From a virus, in the IMG/VR virus record IMGVR_UViG_3300025009_000297, positions 1-33,095 of that record: a stretch of DNA of 33,095 nucleotides. One strand, 5' to 3'. The position numbers and the translations under genes are program-made. Shown in pieces: positions 12,828 to 21,278 of the stretch. The notes under the pieces are model-generated. The model was not told the DNA's origin, did no database searches, and saw only the letters and a program-made list of their open reading frames with translations. Position 1 is the first letter of the stretch. Each line of letters begins with the position of its first letter.

Positions 12828-14914
12828 GCGCACCGGCCCCAGCACTGACAAGAGAGCAAGCAGCGTCGATCCTACTGGAGCGCAGAAAGGCCAGGAAGGA
12901 TCTTGTCACGTTTGCCTCACGTGTCCCAGTGCCTGGATGTCCGGCAAGCGAAATAGACGACGACGCAAAGATACCGCTCATTGAAACTGAGCAGGCCGCT
13001 CACCACGTATTGATCCTGCGGGCTATGCAGAAGTGCATGGAGACACCGCACGGGCGCCTGATGATATTCGCCCCGCCAGGGAGTGCGAAAAGTACCTATG
13101 CCACCGTTGTCGCTCCATCGTGGAAGCTCGGGATAGAGGAAAAGTACAAGATCATCCTAGCCACATACGGCGACGACTTGGCCAGAAAGCACGGAAGACG
13201 CACAAGGCAGCTGCTCAAAGAGCCGGAGACAATCGGCATTCTGCAGACCGAGCTTTCCAAGGATTCCAGGGCTACCGATGAATTTGCGTTAACGAATGGC
13301 TCTGAGTACATCGCGTGCGGTATTCTCACCGGTGTGACAGGCAACAGGGCAAACGGGATCGTCATTGATGACCCCGTGAAAGGTCGCAAAGAGGCCGATT
13401 CTCCGGTCACGCAATCGAGCACTTTATCGGCTTATGAAGACGACCTGCTTACCAGGCTCATTCCTGGTGGGTGGGTGGTTATCATTCAAACCAGATGGAA
13501 CGAAAACGATCTCAGCGGTAAAATACTCCCGGAGACATGGGCAGGCGAGTCAGGAGACATCCTGTGCAGAGACGGTAATATCTGGACAGTGTTGTGTCTG
13601 CAGGCTGAATGCCAAACGAAGACCGACCCGCTTGGCCGGGAAATCGGCGAGATGCTCTGGAAGGAATGGTTCGATGATCGGCATTGGATGCAATTCAGGC
13701 TGAACCGCCGGACATGGTCCAGCCTATACCAGCAAGTGCCGTCTCCAGATGACGGTATCCTGTTCCGCAAGGCGGATATGACCAATTATGAAGTGCCGCC
13801 GGACAGGATGACAATCATAGGAGCCGCCGATCTCGCAGTCACTCCGGACAGCGGAGACTGGAGCGAGCCTGGCATTTTGGGTCTGGATGATAACGGTTCC
13901 GGATTTTTGCTGGATTGGTGGCGCGGGCAGGTTGGCCCTGAAGTGTGGGTGGAAAAAATCATCGACATGATGGAGAAATGGCGGCCATTGTGCTGGTTGA
14001 TGGAGACCGGGCAAATTCGCCGGGCAACGGAAGGAATGCTGCGCAGGAGAATGTCGGAAAGAAAAGTGAACTGCCGCATTGAATACCTGCCGGCCGTAAA
14101 CGACAAGGCCACCAATGCTCAGGAGATCATCGCGTTGTCCGGATCTGGGAAATTGTTCTGGCCGGCATACGCAGCTTGGCGAGCAGAACTCCAGAGGCAA
14201 GCGCTTGTTTTCCCAGCTGGATCACCTGATGACGGGGTTGATACACTCGGGCTGCTTGGGCGTGGCATTTCCATCGTAGCATCGATTCGACAGGTTTTCC
14301 CAGTTGACGAAGAGCTTATCTCAACGCCGCAGATAGAAATTCCTGGCAACTGGAAGCGCCTTGTAGGATGCGGAAAGTTTATGGCTTGGGTCTGGATTGC
14401 ATACGACGAAACAGCAAAAACTGTCTACATCTACGACGCTCTGAAAATGCGGGAATCATCCATACCTTTGCAGGCGGCTGCGGTTAACTCAAGAGGACAA
14501 TGGATACCAGTTTCATGGCCGCGAGACGGATACCAGGCAAAAAATGCCAGACACGGAGAACAGCTCGCCCAGCAGTACAGACAGCTAGGTGTAAACATGC
14601 GGCCGGAACATGCGCATTTCCAAGAATCTCCAACGGCAGGAGAGCGGAAGGAGTCGATGTACTCCTACGAGGCAACAGTCCAGGAAGTTTTATCCATGAT
14701 GCAAAGCGGAAGGGTGAAAGTATTTTCTCATCTGCATGACTGGTTCTCCGAATTCATGGCGTTTCACAGGAAGGATGGAAATATCATCAATGAGAATGAC
14801 GAACTGATGGCCGCGACAATGAACGCCATCATGGATTTACGGCACGCAATCACAGAGCCACGCAAAAACCAAGGGATTGATCACAATGCAAAACGCGACT
14901 GGTTTATCGGCTGA
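12824..14914 (+). CDS. terL: terminase large subunit with an extra C-terminal nuclease-like domain
   Basis: A 696-residue packaging motor; common TerLs are about 450-550. ATPase motifs: Walker A APPGSAKST at 83-91, Walker B IVIDDP at 179-184 and the coupling motif QTRWNENDL at 222-230. A complete RNase H-like nuclease follows with Asp336 (AADLAV), Glu394 (LMETGQ) and Asp469-Asp470 (SPDDGVDT). After a VFPVDEELISTP linker (about 490-508), residues 508-676 form a second domain resembling the C-terminal nuclease of F116-type TerLs: VYIYDALK, IPVSWPRDGYQ, GEQLAQQYRQLGVNM, GRVKVFSHLHDWF, NDELMAATMNAIMDLRHA. Where that family has a D.GWDHP-type catalytic segment this copy has only VGCGKFMAW. A fusion or recombination product is inferred. 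The portal gene begins inside its 3' end. Confidence 0.85.
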   Translation: MSAPAPALTREQAASILLERRKARKDLVTFASRVPVPGCPASEIDDDAKIPLIETEQAAHHVLILRAMQKCMETPHGRLMIFAPPGSAKSTYATVVAPSWKLGIEEKYKIILATYGDDLARKHGRRTRQLLKEPETIGILQTELSKDSRATDEFALTNGSEYIACGILTGVTGNRANGIVIDDPVKGRKEADSPVTQSSTLSAYEDDLLTRLIPGGWVVIIQTRWNENDLSGKILPETWAGESGDILCRDGNIWTVLCLQAECQTKTDPLGREIGEMLWKEWFDDRHWMQFRLNRRTWSSLYQQVPSPDDGILFRKADMTNYEVPPDRMTIIGAADLAVTPDSGDWSEPGILGLDDNGSGFLLDWWRGQVGPEVWVEKIIDMMEKWRPLCWLMETGQIRRATEGMLRRRMSERKVNCRIEYLPAVNDKATNAQEIIALSGSGKLFWPAYAAWRAELQRQALVFPAGSPDDGVDTLGLLGRGISIVASIRQVFPVDEELISTPQIEIPGNWKRLVGCGKFMAWVWIAYDETAKTVYIYDALKMRESSIPLQAAAVNSRGQWIPVSWPRDGYQAKNARHGEQLAQQYRQLGVNMRPEHAHFQESPTAGERKESMYSYEATVQEVLSMMQSGRVKVFSHLHDWFSEFMAFHRKDGNIINENDELMAATMNAIMDLRHAITEPRKNQGIDHNAKRDWFIG

Positions 14915-17162
14915 GATCGTAAAGCGCAACGACAGCGGCATGTCTCTGGCAACGCTGGAGGATATGCTGTCTGATCTGCGCTACCAGCCGCCCTGGCGTG
15001 AAGAGGCCGATGTCTGCGACGATTACTACGATGCCCACCAGCTGAAAACGGATCGCCTGCAGAAGATGGAGGCGCTCGGCATCCCGCCGCTGGTCACCAA
15101 CCTGATTGCCCCGGTCATCAACTCCCAGCTCGGCATGGAAGCCAAGTCGCGAACCGATTGGCGAGTAACCGAAGAGGACGAAGCCGACGAAGTACCGGAA
15201 GATGTGCTGCTCGCTCTCAATGCCAGGCTGAACAAGGTAGAACGTGAATCCCGTGCTGACCGCGCCATCTCGGATGCCTACGCAGCACAGCTGAAGTCCG
15301 GTGTCGGTTGGGCAGAGGTTTCCCGTAATTCGGATGTCATGGCCTATCCGTACCGGGTTGTCGACGTGGACCGCAACGAGATGTGGTGGGACTGGAGGGC
15401 GAAACAGCCGGACCTGTCCGACGCCCGCTACTTGATTCGCAAGCGCCGCTTTGATCAGGACGTGCTCACCGCCATGATGCCGGAGCATGCGGAGCTGATC
15501 AAGTGGGCAGTGACCGACCGTTTCAAGACATGGCAGTGGGAGACACTCGCGCAGCTCAACAACAGCACCGACCTCGCCTATGCCGCCCACCTGGAGCGCG
15601 TCACCAACCTGGATGAAAACGAGTGGCGCGACGCGGAACGCAAGCGGGCCACGGTCTTCGAAGTCTGGTACAGGCAGTGGAAGCGCGGGCCGGTCCTCTA
15701 CCTTCCCAATGGGCGCATTGTCCCGTTTGACCGGCAGAATCCGCGCCATGTGGCCGCTGTTCGACAGGGCATGATTATCCCGCAGCATAAGGTTTTCTCT
15801 TCCCTGCGGGTGGCATTTTTCTTGGGCTGTCACAGGCTCTATGACCAGCCGACGCCGTACAAACACCAGCATTTCCCGTATGTGCCGTTCTTTGGCTACC
15901 GGGAGTCACGGACCGGCATCAGGTACGGCATGATCCGCAACATGATTTCCCCGCAGAATGTGGTGAACTCGGCTGACGCCAAGATGCATTGGTTGCTCAA
16001 CGCCAAGCGGATTATTGCGGATTCCGACGCCATTGACATGCAGTACAACACCTGGAAGCAGGTGCAGGAACAGGTAGCGAGCCCGAATGCGGTTGTGCTG
16101 CTGGACCCGAATAAGCCGAATGCGCGATTCAAGGTCGAGACAGATTTTCAGCTAAGCGCCCAACAGTTCAGTCGCCGCCAGCAGGCCGCCGCAGATATCG
16201 AGGCCGCCGCCGGCGTCTACAAGGCCGCTCTCGGCAAAGAGGGTGCCGCCACATCAGGCGTCGGCATCGACAGCCTGATCGAGCAGTCGAACATCATGAT
16301 GGCTGAGATCAACGACAATTACTCATTCTCCAGGCGCCAGGTAGGCGAGCTGGTTTTTTCGCTGGTATTCGAAGACATGATCGGCAAGGAGATGAAAATA
16401 GCCTTCAAGGAAAAGGGCAAGAAGCGGATTGTCCACTTGAACCGCAAAGCGGTCAACGAGCAAGGCCAAGAGGTTGTCGAAAACGATATCTCAGCGATCA
16501 GGACCAAAGTGGCGCTGTCCGACGTGCCGTCCACAGCCTCATTCAAGTCGCAGCAGCTGCGGATTGTCTCCGAGGTGGCCAAGTCGTTGCCGCCGCAGAT
16601 GCAGGCGCTGCTGGTCCCGGCCATGGTCATGCTGACCGATATGCCTGATAAAGAGGACACGGCGGAAGCCATCCGCAAGCTGGCCGGGATCACCCCGAAG
16701 ATGACCGACGAAGAGCAGGCCGCAGCCGATGAGGCCAAGGCCAAGGCACAGGAAGTCATCTCGGAGCTGGAGCGACGGACCGCAGAGGCCAATGTCAAGC
16801 TGCTGGAGAACAAGGTTGCGCAGCTCGAACAGCAAAACCGTAAGATCGGCGCGGAGCGTCTGGTGAAGATGGTTGAGGCCCTCTACAGCGCGATGCAGGC
16901 CGGGCAGATTGTGGCCACCGTGCCGCAAGTCGCTCCGATTGCCGACGAACTCTTGAAAGGAGCTGGATATGATGACCAGGACGGCGGGGATCTTCCGCAG
17001 ATTGATAATGGTATGCAGGCTCAATCTGGAGATGTTCAGGCTGTTTCTGCGCTGCCGCAGCCGGAATCACCGGTAGAAGGCGCGCAGGCTGGGATTGAGA
17101 CCATGGAAAATGATGGGGTTTTAAACAGTTCGTCCGGTCCTGACGTACAGGACTTGCAATAA
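14886..17162 (+). CDS. portal protein (P22/F116-like podovirus type)
   Basis: A 758-residue portal protein. ATG 14886 is preferred because AAGGG lies about 10 bases upstream; TTG 14877 is an alternative giving 761 residues. The N-terminus has WREEADVCDDYYDAHQL and IPPLVTNLIAPVINSQLGMEAKSRTDW, then a stem region with DRAISDAYAAQLKSGVGWAEV and VVDVDRNEMWWDW, all typical of the podoviral portal family. The C-terminal 200 residues are helical and coiled-coil-like with Glu, Gln and Ala (AEANVKLLENKVAQLEQQNRK), possibly a barrel, and the tail end is low-complexity acidic. Twelve copies would form the packaging and ejection channel. It overlaps TerL by 29 bp. Confidence 0.88.
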   Translation: MQNATGLSAEIVKRNDSGMSLATLEDMLSDLRYQPPWREEADVCDDYYDAHQLKTDRLQKMEALGIPPLVTNLIAPVINSQLGMEAKSRTDWRVTEEDEADEVPEDVLLALNARLNKVERESRADRAISDAYAAQLKSGVGWAEVSRNSDVMAYPYRVVDVDRNEMWWDWRAKQPDLSDARYLIRKRRFDQDVLTAMMPEHAELIKWAVTDRFKTWQWETLAQLNNSTDLAYAAHLERVTNLDENEWRDAERKRATVFEVWYRQWKRGPVLYLPNGRIVPFDRQNPRHVAAVRQGMIIPQHKVFSSLRVAFFLGCHRLYDQPTPYKHQHFPYVPFFGYRESRTGIRYGMIRNMISPQNVVNSADAKMHWLLNAKRIIADSDAIDMQYNTWKQVQEQVASPNAVVLLDPNKPNARFKVETDFQLSAQQFSRRQQAAADIEAAAGVYKAALGKEGAATSGVGIDSLIEQSNIMMAEINDNYSFSRRQVGELVFSLVFEDMIGKEMKIAFKEKGKKRIVHLNRKAVNEQGQEVVENDISAIRTKVALSDVPSTASFKSQQLRIVSEVAKSLPPQMQALLVPAMVMLTDMPDKEDTAEAIRKLAGITPKMTDEEQAAADEAKAKAQEVISELERRTAEANVKLLENKVAQLEQQNRKIGAERLVKMVEALYSAMQAGQIVATVPQVAPIADELLKGAGYDDQDGGDLPQIDNGMQAQSGDVQAVSALPQPESPVEGAQAGIETMENDGVLNSSSGPDVQDLQ

Positions 17163-17222
17163 TAAACTCGCCCACATAGGGCGCTTCGCCTGCTCGGCGC
17201 GAAGAGCAAAGGGGAAAGCGGT

Positions 17223-18188
17223 ATGGATAACATGGATAACATGGAAGTGTTGGCAGATGCGACAATCGAACAGATTGAGGAAATGGCTCTCAAGGCAGAG
17301 GCCGGAGCACAGCAGGCCGATAAAACGGCAGCTGACGCCGGTGCTGCCGATGCAGCCGCCGAAGAAAAACAGCAGGCCGTAGATGATGGCGCAGCGGCCG
17401 GCGCCGAAGGCGGTGATGGAGCAAAAGCAGGCGATGAGGATGCCGAAGCCGTAGCGATGAAAAGCGGCAAAGGCACGATTCCGTATGCCGTCCTCAAGGA
17501 AACCCGCGAAGAGCTGGCCAGAGTAAAGCAAGAGCTGGCACAGTCCAAGAAAGGTACTGTCGATACTGCCGCAGCCGTAACATTGCCGGAAAACCATGCC
17601 ATACAGGTTGCCGACGTAACCAACGGCCTGCAGGAGCTGGGAGCGAAGTTCGAGGCTGGCGATATTGACTGGGAAGAGTACCAGAGCCAGCTGAATGAGC
17701 TGAACACCAGGAAAGAGGCCCTGATCCGCGAAGAGATCAAAGTGCAGGTCTCGCAGCAGATGGTTACCGAGACAGCGTTCTCCTCATGGAAAGACACGGT
17801 CAAAGGATTTTTGGCCAACCAGCATGACGGTTTTGACTACCGGGCCGACCCGCAGCTCTTCAATGAGTTGGACACGATGGTCAAGGCGCTCGGCAGCGAC
17901 CCGGCCAACAACGGCAAGGAACATCAGTGGTTTCTGGACACCGCCCATGCCGTGGTGATGGTCAAGCACGGCGGGGCGAAACAGCAGCCAAGCAAAGCGG
18001 CTGATGTCGAGACAGTACAGCAGCAGCAGGGCGCACCGTTCCACACCCTGTCAGACCTTCCCGGTGGAGAAGCCCCCAACAAGGAAGGCATCGAGCAGGT
18101 AGCGCAGTTGTCCGGAGAGGCACTGACCAACAGGTTCCTCAATGACCCAAGCCAAATTGATAAGGTTCTGAACTCACTGGCGATGTAA
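17223..18188 (+). CDS. capsid scaffolding protein
   Basis: A 321-residue protein between portal and capsid genes, the usual scaffold position. The first 80 residues are very rich in Ala, Glu, Asp and Gly (low complexity), followed by KETREELARVKQELAQSKK, a coiled coil, a helical middle and a C-terminal DLPGGEAPNKEGIEQVAQLSGEAL that resembles the capsid-binding ends of other scaffolds. The N-terminus begins with a repeated MDNMDN, so the start could shift by four codons. The AAAGGGGAAA site supports ATG 17223. A strong hairpin separates it from the capsid gene. Function is inferred from position and composition, with good consistency. Confidence 0.8.
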   Translation: MDNMDNMEVLADATIEQIEEMALKAEAGAQQADKTAADAGAADAAAEEKQQAVDDGAAAGAEGGDGAKAGDEDAEAVAMKSGKGTIPYAVLKETREELARVKQELAQSKKGTVDTAAAVTLPENHAIQVADVTNGLQELGAKFEAGDIDWEEYQSQLNELNTRKEALIREEIKVQVSQQMVTETAFSSWKDTVKGFLANQHDGFDYRADPQLFNELDTMVKALGSDPANNGKEHQWFLDTAHAVVMVKHGGAKQQPSKAADVETVQQQQGAPFHTLSDLPGGEAPNKEGIEQVAQLSGEALTNRFLNDPSQIDKVLNSLAM

Positions 18189-18237
18189 AAGAAGTACAGA
18201 AGTACCCGCAGTAAACACATAACGGATTGCTACAGAA

Positions 18238-18254
18238 TCCCCGAGAATCGGGGA
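18238..18254 (+). terminator. short hairpin TCCCCGA-GAA-TCGGGGA
   Basis: A perfect 7-bp stem with a 3-base loop, followed by CTATTTTG, a weak U tract. It directly precedes the stronger terminator hairpin, so it may be a first weak terminator or an RNA-stabilizing stem at the end of the scaffold transcript. Confidence 0.4.
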
Positions 18255-18262
18255 CTATTTTG

Positions 18263-18324
18263 AGCCCGGTTTTGTTTCAACAACTCAGCGATGAAGTTGT
18301 TGCACAAGACCGGGCTTTTTTTTT
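18263..18324 (+). terminator. strong intrinsic terminator upstream of the capsid gene
   Basis: Arms AGCCCGGTTTTGT (18263-18275) and ACAAGACCGGGCT (18304-18316) form 13 pairs with one G-U. Inside, CAACAACT and AGTTGTTG make a further 8-bp stem with a 9-base loop. The 3' arm ends in nine T residues (18316-18324). This is a textbook rho-independent terminator lying 18 bp before the capsid ATG, so capsid expression must involve read-through, antitermination, RNA processing or a promoter that I cannot see. Confidence 0.8.
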
Positions 18325-18342
18325 GCTCAAAAGGAGACAAAA

Positions 18343-19620
18343 ATGGCTGAAACCAGTATTCCCGCCGGATCGGCGTTGGCAAGGAAAGTATACGGCGCGG
18401 CGCTGTTCGCCAAAGTGGTGAACGCACCGACCTTCATGAAAAAATTAACCGGCGCGGCCCCGAAGCAGTCTGATGCCGAAGCCAAACTGAAAGGCCAGAC
18501 CGTCCCGGACATGCCCATTGTCCGCGTCACCGACCTGGCTAAGTCCGCCGGCGACACCGTCAGCGTGGACTGTTTCGATACCGTCAGCGGCAAGCCGATC
18601 ATGGGCGATGCCAATGCTGAGGGCAAAGGCGTTGCGCTGTCCAGCTCCAGCCAGGACATCAGTATCAACAACAGCACGTTCGGCGTTGATGCTGGCGGCA
18701 AGATGAGCCAGCAGCGCACTGTACATCAGTTGCGCGGTATCGCCATGTCCCAGCTGCTCGGGTATTTCCCGCGGCTGGACACGCAGCGGGCCATTGTCCA
18801 CCTGGCCGGCGCGCGTGGCGTGCAGACCGGCAAGGACTGGGTGCTGCCGCTGTCCACCGATGCGGATTTTTCCAGCATCATGGTCAACACGGTCAAGGCC
18901 CCGACCTATAACCGCCATCTGGTCATCGACAGTACCAGCTTTGTTGAGGGCGGTCTGCAGCTCGGGTCCATCGATTCCACCGATGTGTGGACCCTGGCCC
19001 ATGTCAACACGCTGTCCACCATCCTGTCGGACCACAACATGGCTCTCCAGCATGTCCGGCTCAACGATGACCCGGCCGCAGACGATGACCCCATTATCGG
19101 CGTGCTGTACCTCACCGAAAGGCAGTGGGCGCAGATCAAGACCAGCTCCGCATACCAGACCGCCATGCAGAATGCCTGGTCTCGCAAGAGCGCCGGCACC
19201 AAACACCCGCTGTTTTCCGGGGAAACCATCATGTGGGACGGCATCCTGGTTAAAAAGCTGCCGAAATTCGTGGTCAGGTTCCTGCCGTCCAGCAGCACGA
19301 ATGTTGTGCTGGTTGCAGACCGGTACACCGCAACCGAGACAGCGCAGACCGTTAATGCCTCACTGACCTCCGGTTATGGCGTTGAGCGGGCGCTGCTGCT
19401 CGGTGCGCAGGCCCTTGGTTACGCCTTCGGCAAAAACCAGCAGAGCGGCACCGGCTTCAACTGGCTGGAGCGGCTCTACAACTTCGAGCGCAATCTTGAA
19501 GTAGCCGGCGAGTCCATGGGCGGCATGGCCAAGCTGCGGTTCAACTTTGACGACGGCGCCGGAAACAGCGAGCCGACCGACAACGGCGTGTTTGCCATCG
19601 ACTCTGCCGTCAAGCTGTAA
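18343..19620 (+). CDS. major capsid protein, N4-gp56 family
   Basis: A 425-residue protein with strong AAAAGGAGA site before ATG 18343. It follows the N4-gp56/DUF4043 capsid family: N-terminal KVYGAALFAKVVNAPTFMKKL, a GDTVSVDCFDTVSGKP strand, an IVHLAGARG segment, then DDPIIGVLYLTERQWAQIK and WDGILVKKLPKFVVRF, and a C-terminal GVERALLLGAQALGYAFGK stretch before ERLYNFERN. The fold is HK97-like in that family. A T8 run follows the stop. The gene product should be the most abundant virion protein. N4-gp56 capsids occur in many podoviruses and some unrelated phages, so the family name does not imply an N4-like phage; the N4 virion RNA polymerase is absent. Confidence 0.92.
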   Translation: MAETSIPAGSALARKVYGAALFAKVVNAPTFMKKLTGAAPKQSDAEAKLKGQTVPDMPIVRVTDLAKSAGDTVSVDCFDTVSGKPIMGDANAEGKGVALSSSSQDISINNSTFGVDAGGKMSQQRTVHQLRGIAMSQLLGYFPRLDTQRAIVHLAGARGVQTGKDWVLPLSTDADFSSIMVNTVKAPTYNRHLVIDSTSFVEGGLQLGSIDSTDVWTLAHVNTLSTILSDHNMALQHVRLNDDPAADDDPIIGVLYLTERQWAQIKTSSAYQTAMQNAWSRKSAGTKHPLFSGETIMWDGILVKKLPKFVVRFLPSSSTNVVLVADRYTATETAQTVNASLTSGYGVERALLLGAQALGYAFGKNQQSGTGFNWLERLYNFERNLEVAGESMGGMAKLRFNFDDGAGNSEPTDNGVFAIDSAVKL

Positions 19621-19646
19621 TTTTTTTTGATTCCATCACCAAATAA

Positions 19647-19666
19647 CCGGGTCGGCAACGGCCCGG
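19647..19666 (+). terminator. hairpin with GCAA tetraloop after the capsid gene
   Basis: CCGGGTCG and CGGCCCGG pair in an 8-bp stem with one G-U and a GCAA (GNRA) tetraloop. The sequence after it, ATCTTCAAT, is only weakly T-rich. It may slow or partly stop transcription after the capsid gene, or protect the capsid mRNA 3' end. Confidence 0.5.
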
Positions 19667-19686
19667 ATCTTCAATAAGGAGAAGAC

Positions 19687-20121
19687 ATGACTACTTATGC
19701 AATGACCAACAGGCTGGATTCTTTGTCCAGCAAGGCAAACAGAAGCGTATTCTACGGGATTGCAAGCGTTACGGCGCTTCTTGCCGCCGCTGACACGGTG
19801 CGCTGTTGCAAGATCCCCGGCGGAACCAAGGTTGACCGCGTTGTCATCAAAAACGGCGACCTGGATTCCGGCACCACCCTGACCGACATGATCGGCTACG
19901 AACACATCGACGGTTCCACCGGAGATGATGCTGACGCGTTTTGCGCGACCGGCGCCACCACCCGCCGGGCTGCGGCTACCACCACCTACGAGATTTTCCC
20001 GCCCGTGCTGGTTGCAAAAGATTCGTGGCTGACGCTCACTGCTGTGGATGCCGCAACCGGCCTGGCCGCCACGGTATCCGTGGAAGGGAAAGTGGAAGGC
20101 GAGTACGTCGGTATCAAATAA
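19687..20121 (+). CDS. putative capsid decoration / virion structural protein
   Basis: A 144-residue protein directly after the capsid gene with AAGGAGA before ATG 19687. It is β-rich: KIPGGTKVDRVVIKNGDLDSG, TDMIGYEHIDGSTGDDAD, then YEIFPPVLVAKDSWLTLTAVD and a terminal TVSVEGKVEGEYVGIK. Small β-sandwich proteins here in comparable phages coat or stabilize the capsid. The predicted role is an inference from position and fold; no recognised family signature is claimed. Confidence 0.6.
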   Translation: MTTYAMTNRLDSLSSKANRSVFYGIASVTALLAAADTVRCCKIPGGTKVDRVVIKNGDLDSGTTLTDMIGYEHIDGSTGDDADAFCATGATTRRAAATTTYEIFPPVLVAKDSWLTLTAVDAATGLAATVSVEGKVEGEYVGIK

Positions 20122-20146
20122 AGCTTGAAGCTCAATTTAAAACGAT

Positions 20147-20182
20147 CACCCGGGTGTTTCGATAATCACCCGGGTGATTATC
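20147..20182 (+). promoter_or_regulatory. CACCCGGGTG palindrome pair abutting a ribosome binding site
   Basis: CACCCGGGTG occurs at 20147-20156 and again at 20167-20176. The second copy is the centre of a perfect 22-bp palindrome (20161-20182) whose half is GATAATCACCC. The SD sequence AGGAGG begins at 20183, directly after it, and ATG 20196 follows. Possible uses are an operator, a translation-controlling RNA hairpin or a terminator variant. Confidence 0.55.
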
Positions 20183-20195
20183 AGGAGGAAACAAA

Positions 20196-20630
20196 ATGGC
20201 TTTAGTCGGTGTGCAGTATGTCGGCAAGAAGAAATCTCACCTTGATCACCTGTATGGCACAAATTTAACCTGGCTGCCTGGCCAGACACACCATATCCAG
20301 GAGCCCATCGCCCAGAAGATGGCCAAGCACACGGATGTCTACGCCATCACCTTACCTGTGGCGCACATCGTCCCCGCCGCCGCTGGCATTGAGCCGGAAG
20401 AGGTTGCTCCGACAGTTGTGGAAGCGGTTGAAGACGACACATTCGTGCTTGCCCAGCCGGAAGAGGTTGCGCCGCTGCCGTCCATCCCGCTGCCGCCCCT
20501 GGACAACATGACCCGTGACGAGCTGATGAGCTTCGCCCAACATCACTATGGAGTAAAGCTGCATCACTCCCTGAAAGAAGAGACGATGCGCCACAGGATC
20601 GTCAGCCTGATTAATGAGCGAGGCCGGTAA
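20196..20630 (+). CDS. virion-region protein with SAP/HeH-like C-terminal module
   Basis: A 144-residue protein after an ideal AGGAGG site. The N-terminal 70 residues include LVGVQYVGKKKSHLDHLYG and TWLPGQTHHIQEPIAQKM, a pattern common for small head-associated proteins of this position. A Glu/Pro/Val spacer with duplicated PEEVAP units (about 66-92) leads to a C-terminal helical module NMTRDELMSFAQHHYGVKLHHSLKEETMRHRI, which looks like the SAP/HeH or Rho-N class of short nucleic-acid-binding folds. It may contact packaged DNA or the adaptor; this is inference. Confidence 0.5.
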   Translation: MALVGVQYVGKKKSHLDHLYGTNLTWLPGQTHHIQEPIAQKMAKHTDVYAITLPVAHIVPAAAGIEPEEVAPTVVEAVEDDTFVLAQPEEVAPLPSIPLPPLDNMTRDELMSFAQHHYGVKLHHSLKEETMRHRIVSLINERGR

Positions 20631-20632
20631 CC

Positions 20633-21268
20633 ATGGCAACCGATATCGCCGACATCGTGAAAAGGGTGCTGGTGAGTGCTCCGGGTTGCCCGCAGCCGGT
20701 AGCGGAGGAGTATCTTCTCCTGGCCGCCATCGAGTTCTGCCGCAGATCCAAGGTGTGGACCGCTGTAATGACGGCGGTTGACCTGGAGTCCACGGATTTC
20801 CCGTATGCCATTACGCCGGAAGCCGGTGCCAAGGTAAATAAGGTGCTGTCCGTGGTGGTCAACGGCGAATCACCAGGGCTTGACGCCATCAATATCAGGG
20901 ATGCCGAGTTCACCGCTGATGACTGGCGCACGGAAACAGGCATCCCCCGCTATTTCATCGAAATGCCGAAAGGCACCATCACCACCATTGCCCTGCCGGA
21001 CACGGCCATGTCGTTTGTGGCCACCGTGGCCTACGAGCCTGATGATGCCGCCACGGACCTTCCGGATGCCCTGGTGGATGACTGGCTGACGCCGATTATC
21101 TCAGGGGCCGTCTCCATGCTGTGCTCTATGCCTGGCAAACCATGGTCAAGCGGCGAAATGTTCAATTTGCACTCCAAAAAGTTTGACGCAGGCATCAACG
21201 ACGCCAAGCGCGATCTGCACCTGCATCATGTGCTGCCGGCGCTGACCACATCGCCATCACCGATTTAA
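20633..21268 (+). CDS. head-tail adaptor-like protein 1
   Basis: A 211-residue protein starting two bases after the previous stop. The layout, a helix with FCRRSKVWTA near residue 36, a β-middle with IALPDTAMSFVATVAYEP, and a DWLTPIISGAVSMLCSMPGKPWSS segment with a following HSKKFDAGI helix, matches adaptor or tubular proteins placed under the portal in podoviruses. It probably extends the portal vertex. Assignment rests on pattern recognition and gene order. Confidence 0.6.
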   Translation: MATDIADIVKRVLVSAPGCPQPVAEEYLLLAAIEFCRRSKVWTAVMTAVDLESTDFPYAITPEAGAKVNKVLSVVVNGESPGLDAINIRDAEFTADDWRTETGIPRYFIEMPKGTITTIALPDTAMSFVATVAYEPDDAATDLPDALVDDWLTPIISGAVSMLCSMPGKPWSSGEMFNLHSKKFDAGINDAKRDLHLHHVLPALTTSPSPI

Positions 21269-21278
21269 GGGAGGAACC

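Noticed and set aside
14904-15872. 322-codon minus-strand open frame
   Set aside because: It lies entirely antisense to the portal gene; its composition (many Arg, Val, Gly, Leu) is that of a shadow frame.
17163-17222. GC-rich imperfect inverted sequence (CTTCG ... CGAAG) between portal and scaffold
   Set aside because: Arms are short and imperfect and no T tract follows; not enough to call a terminator or repeat.
18343-19620. Classification of the phage as N4-like from its capsid family
   Set aside because: N4-gp56 capsids are widespread; the giant virion RNA polymerase and other N4 hallmarks are absent, and portal and adaptor genes fit P22/F116-type phages better.
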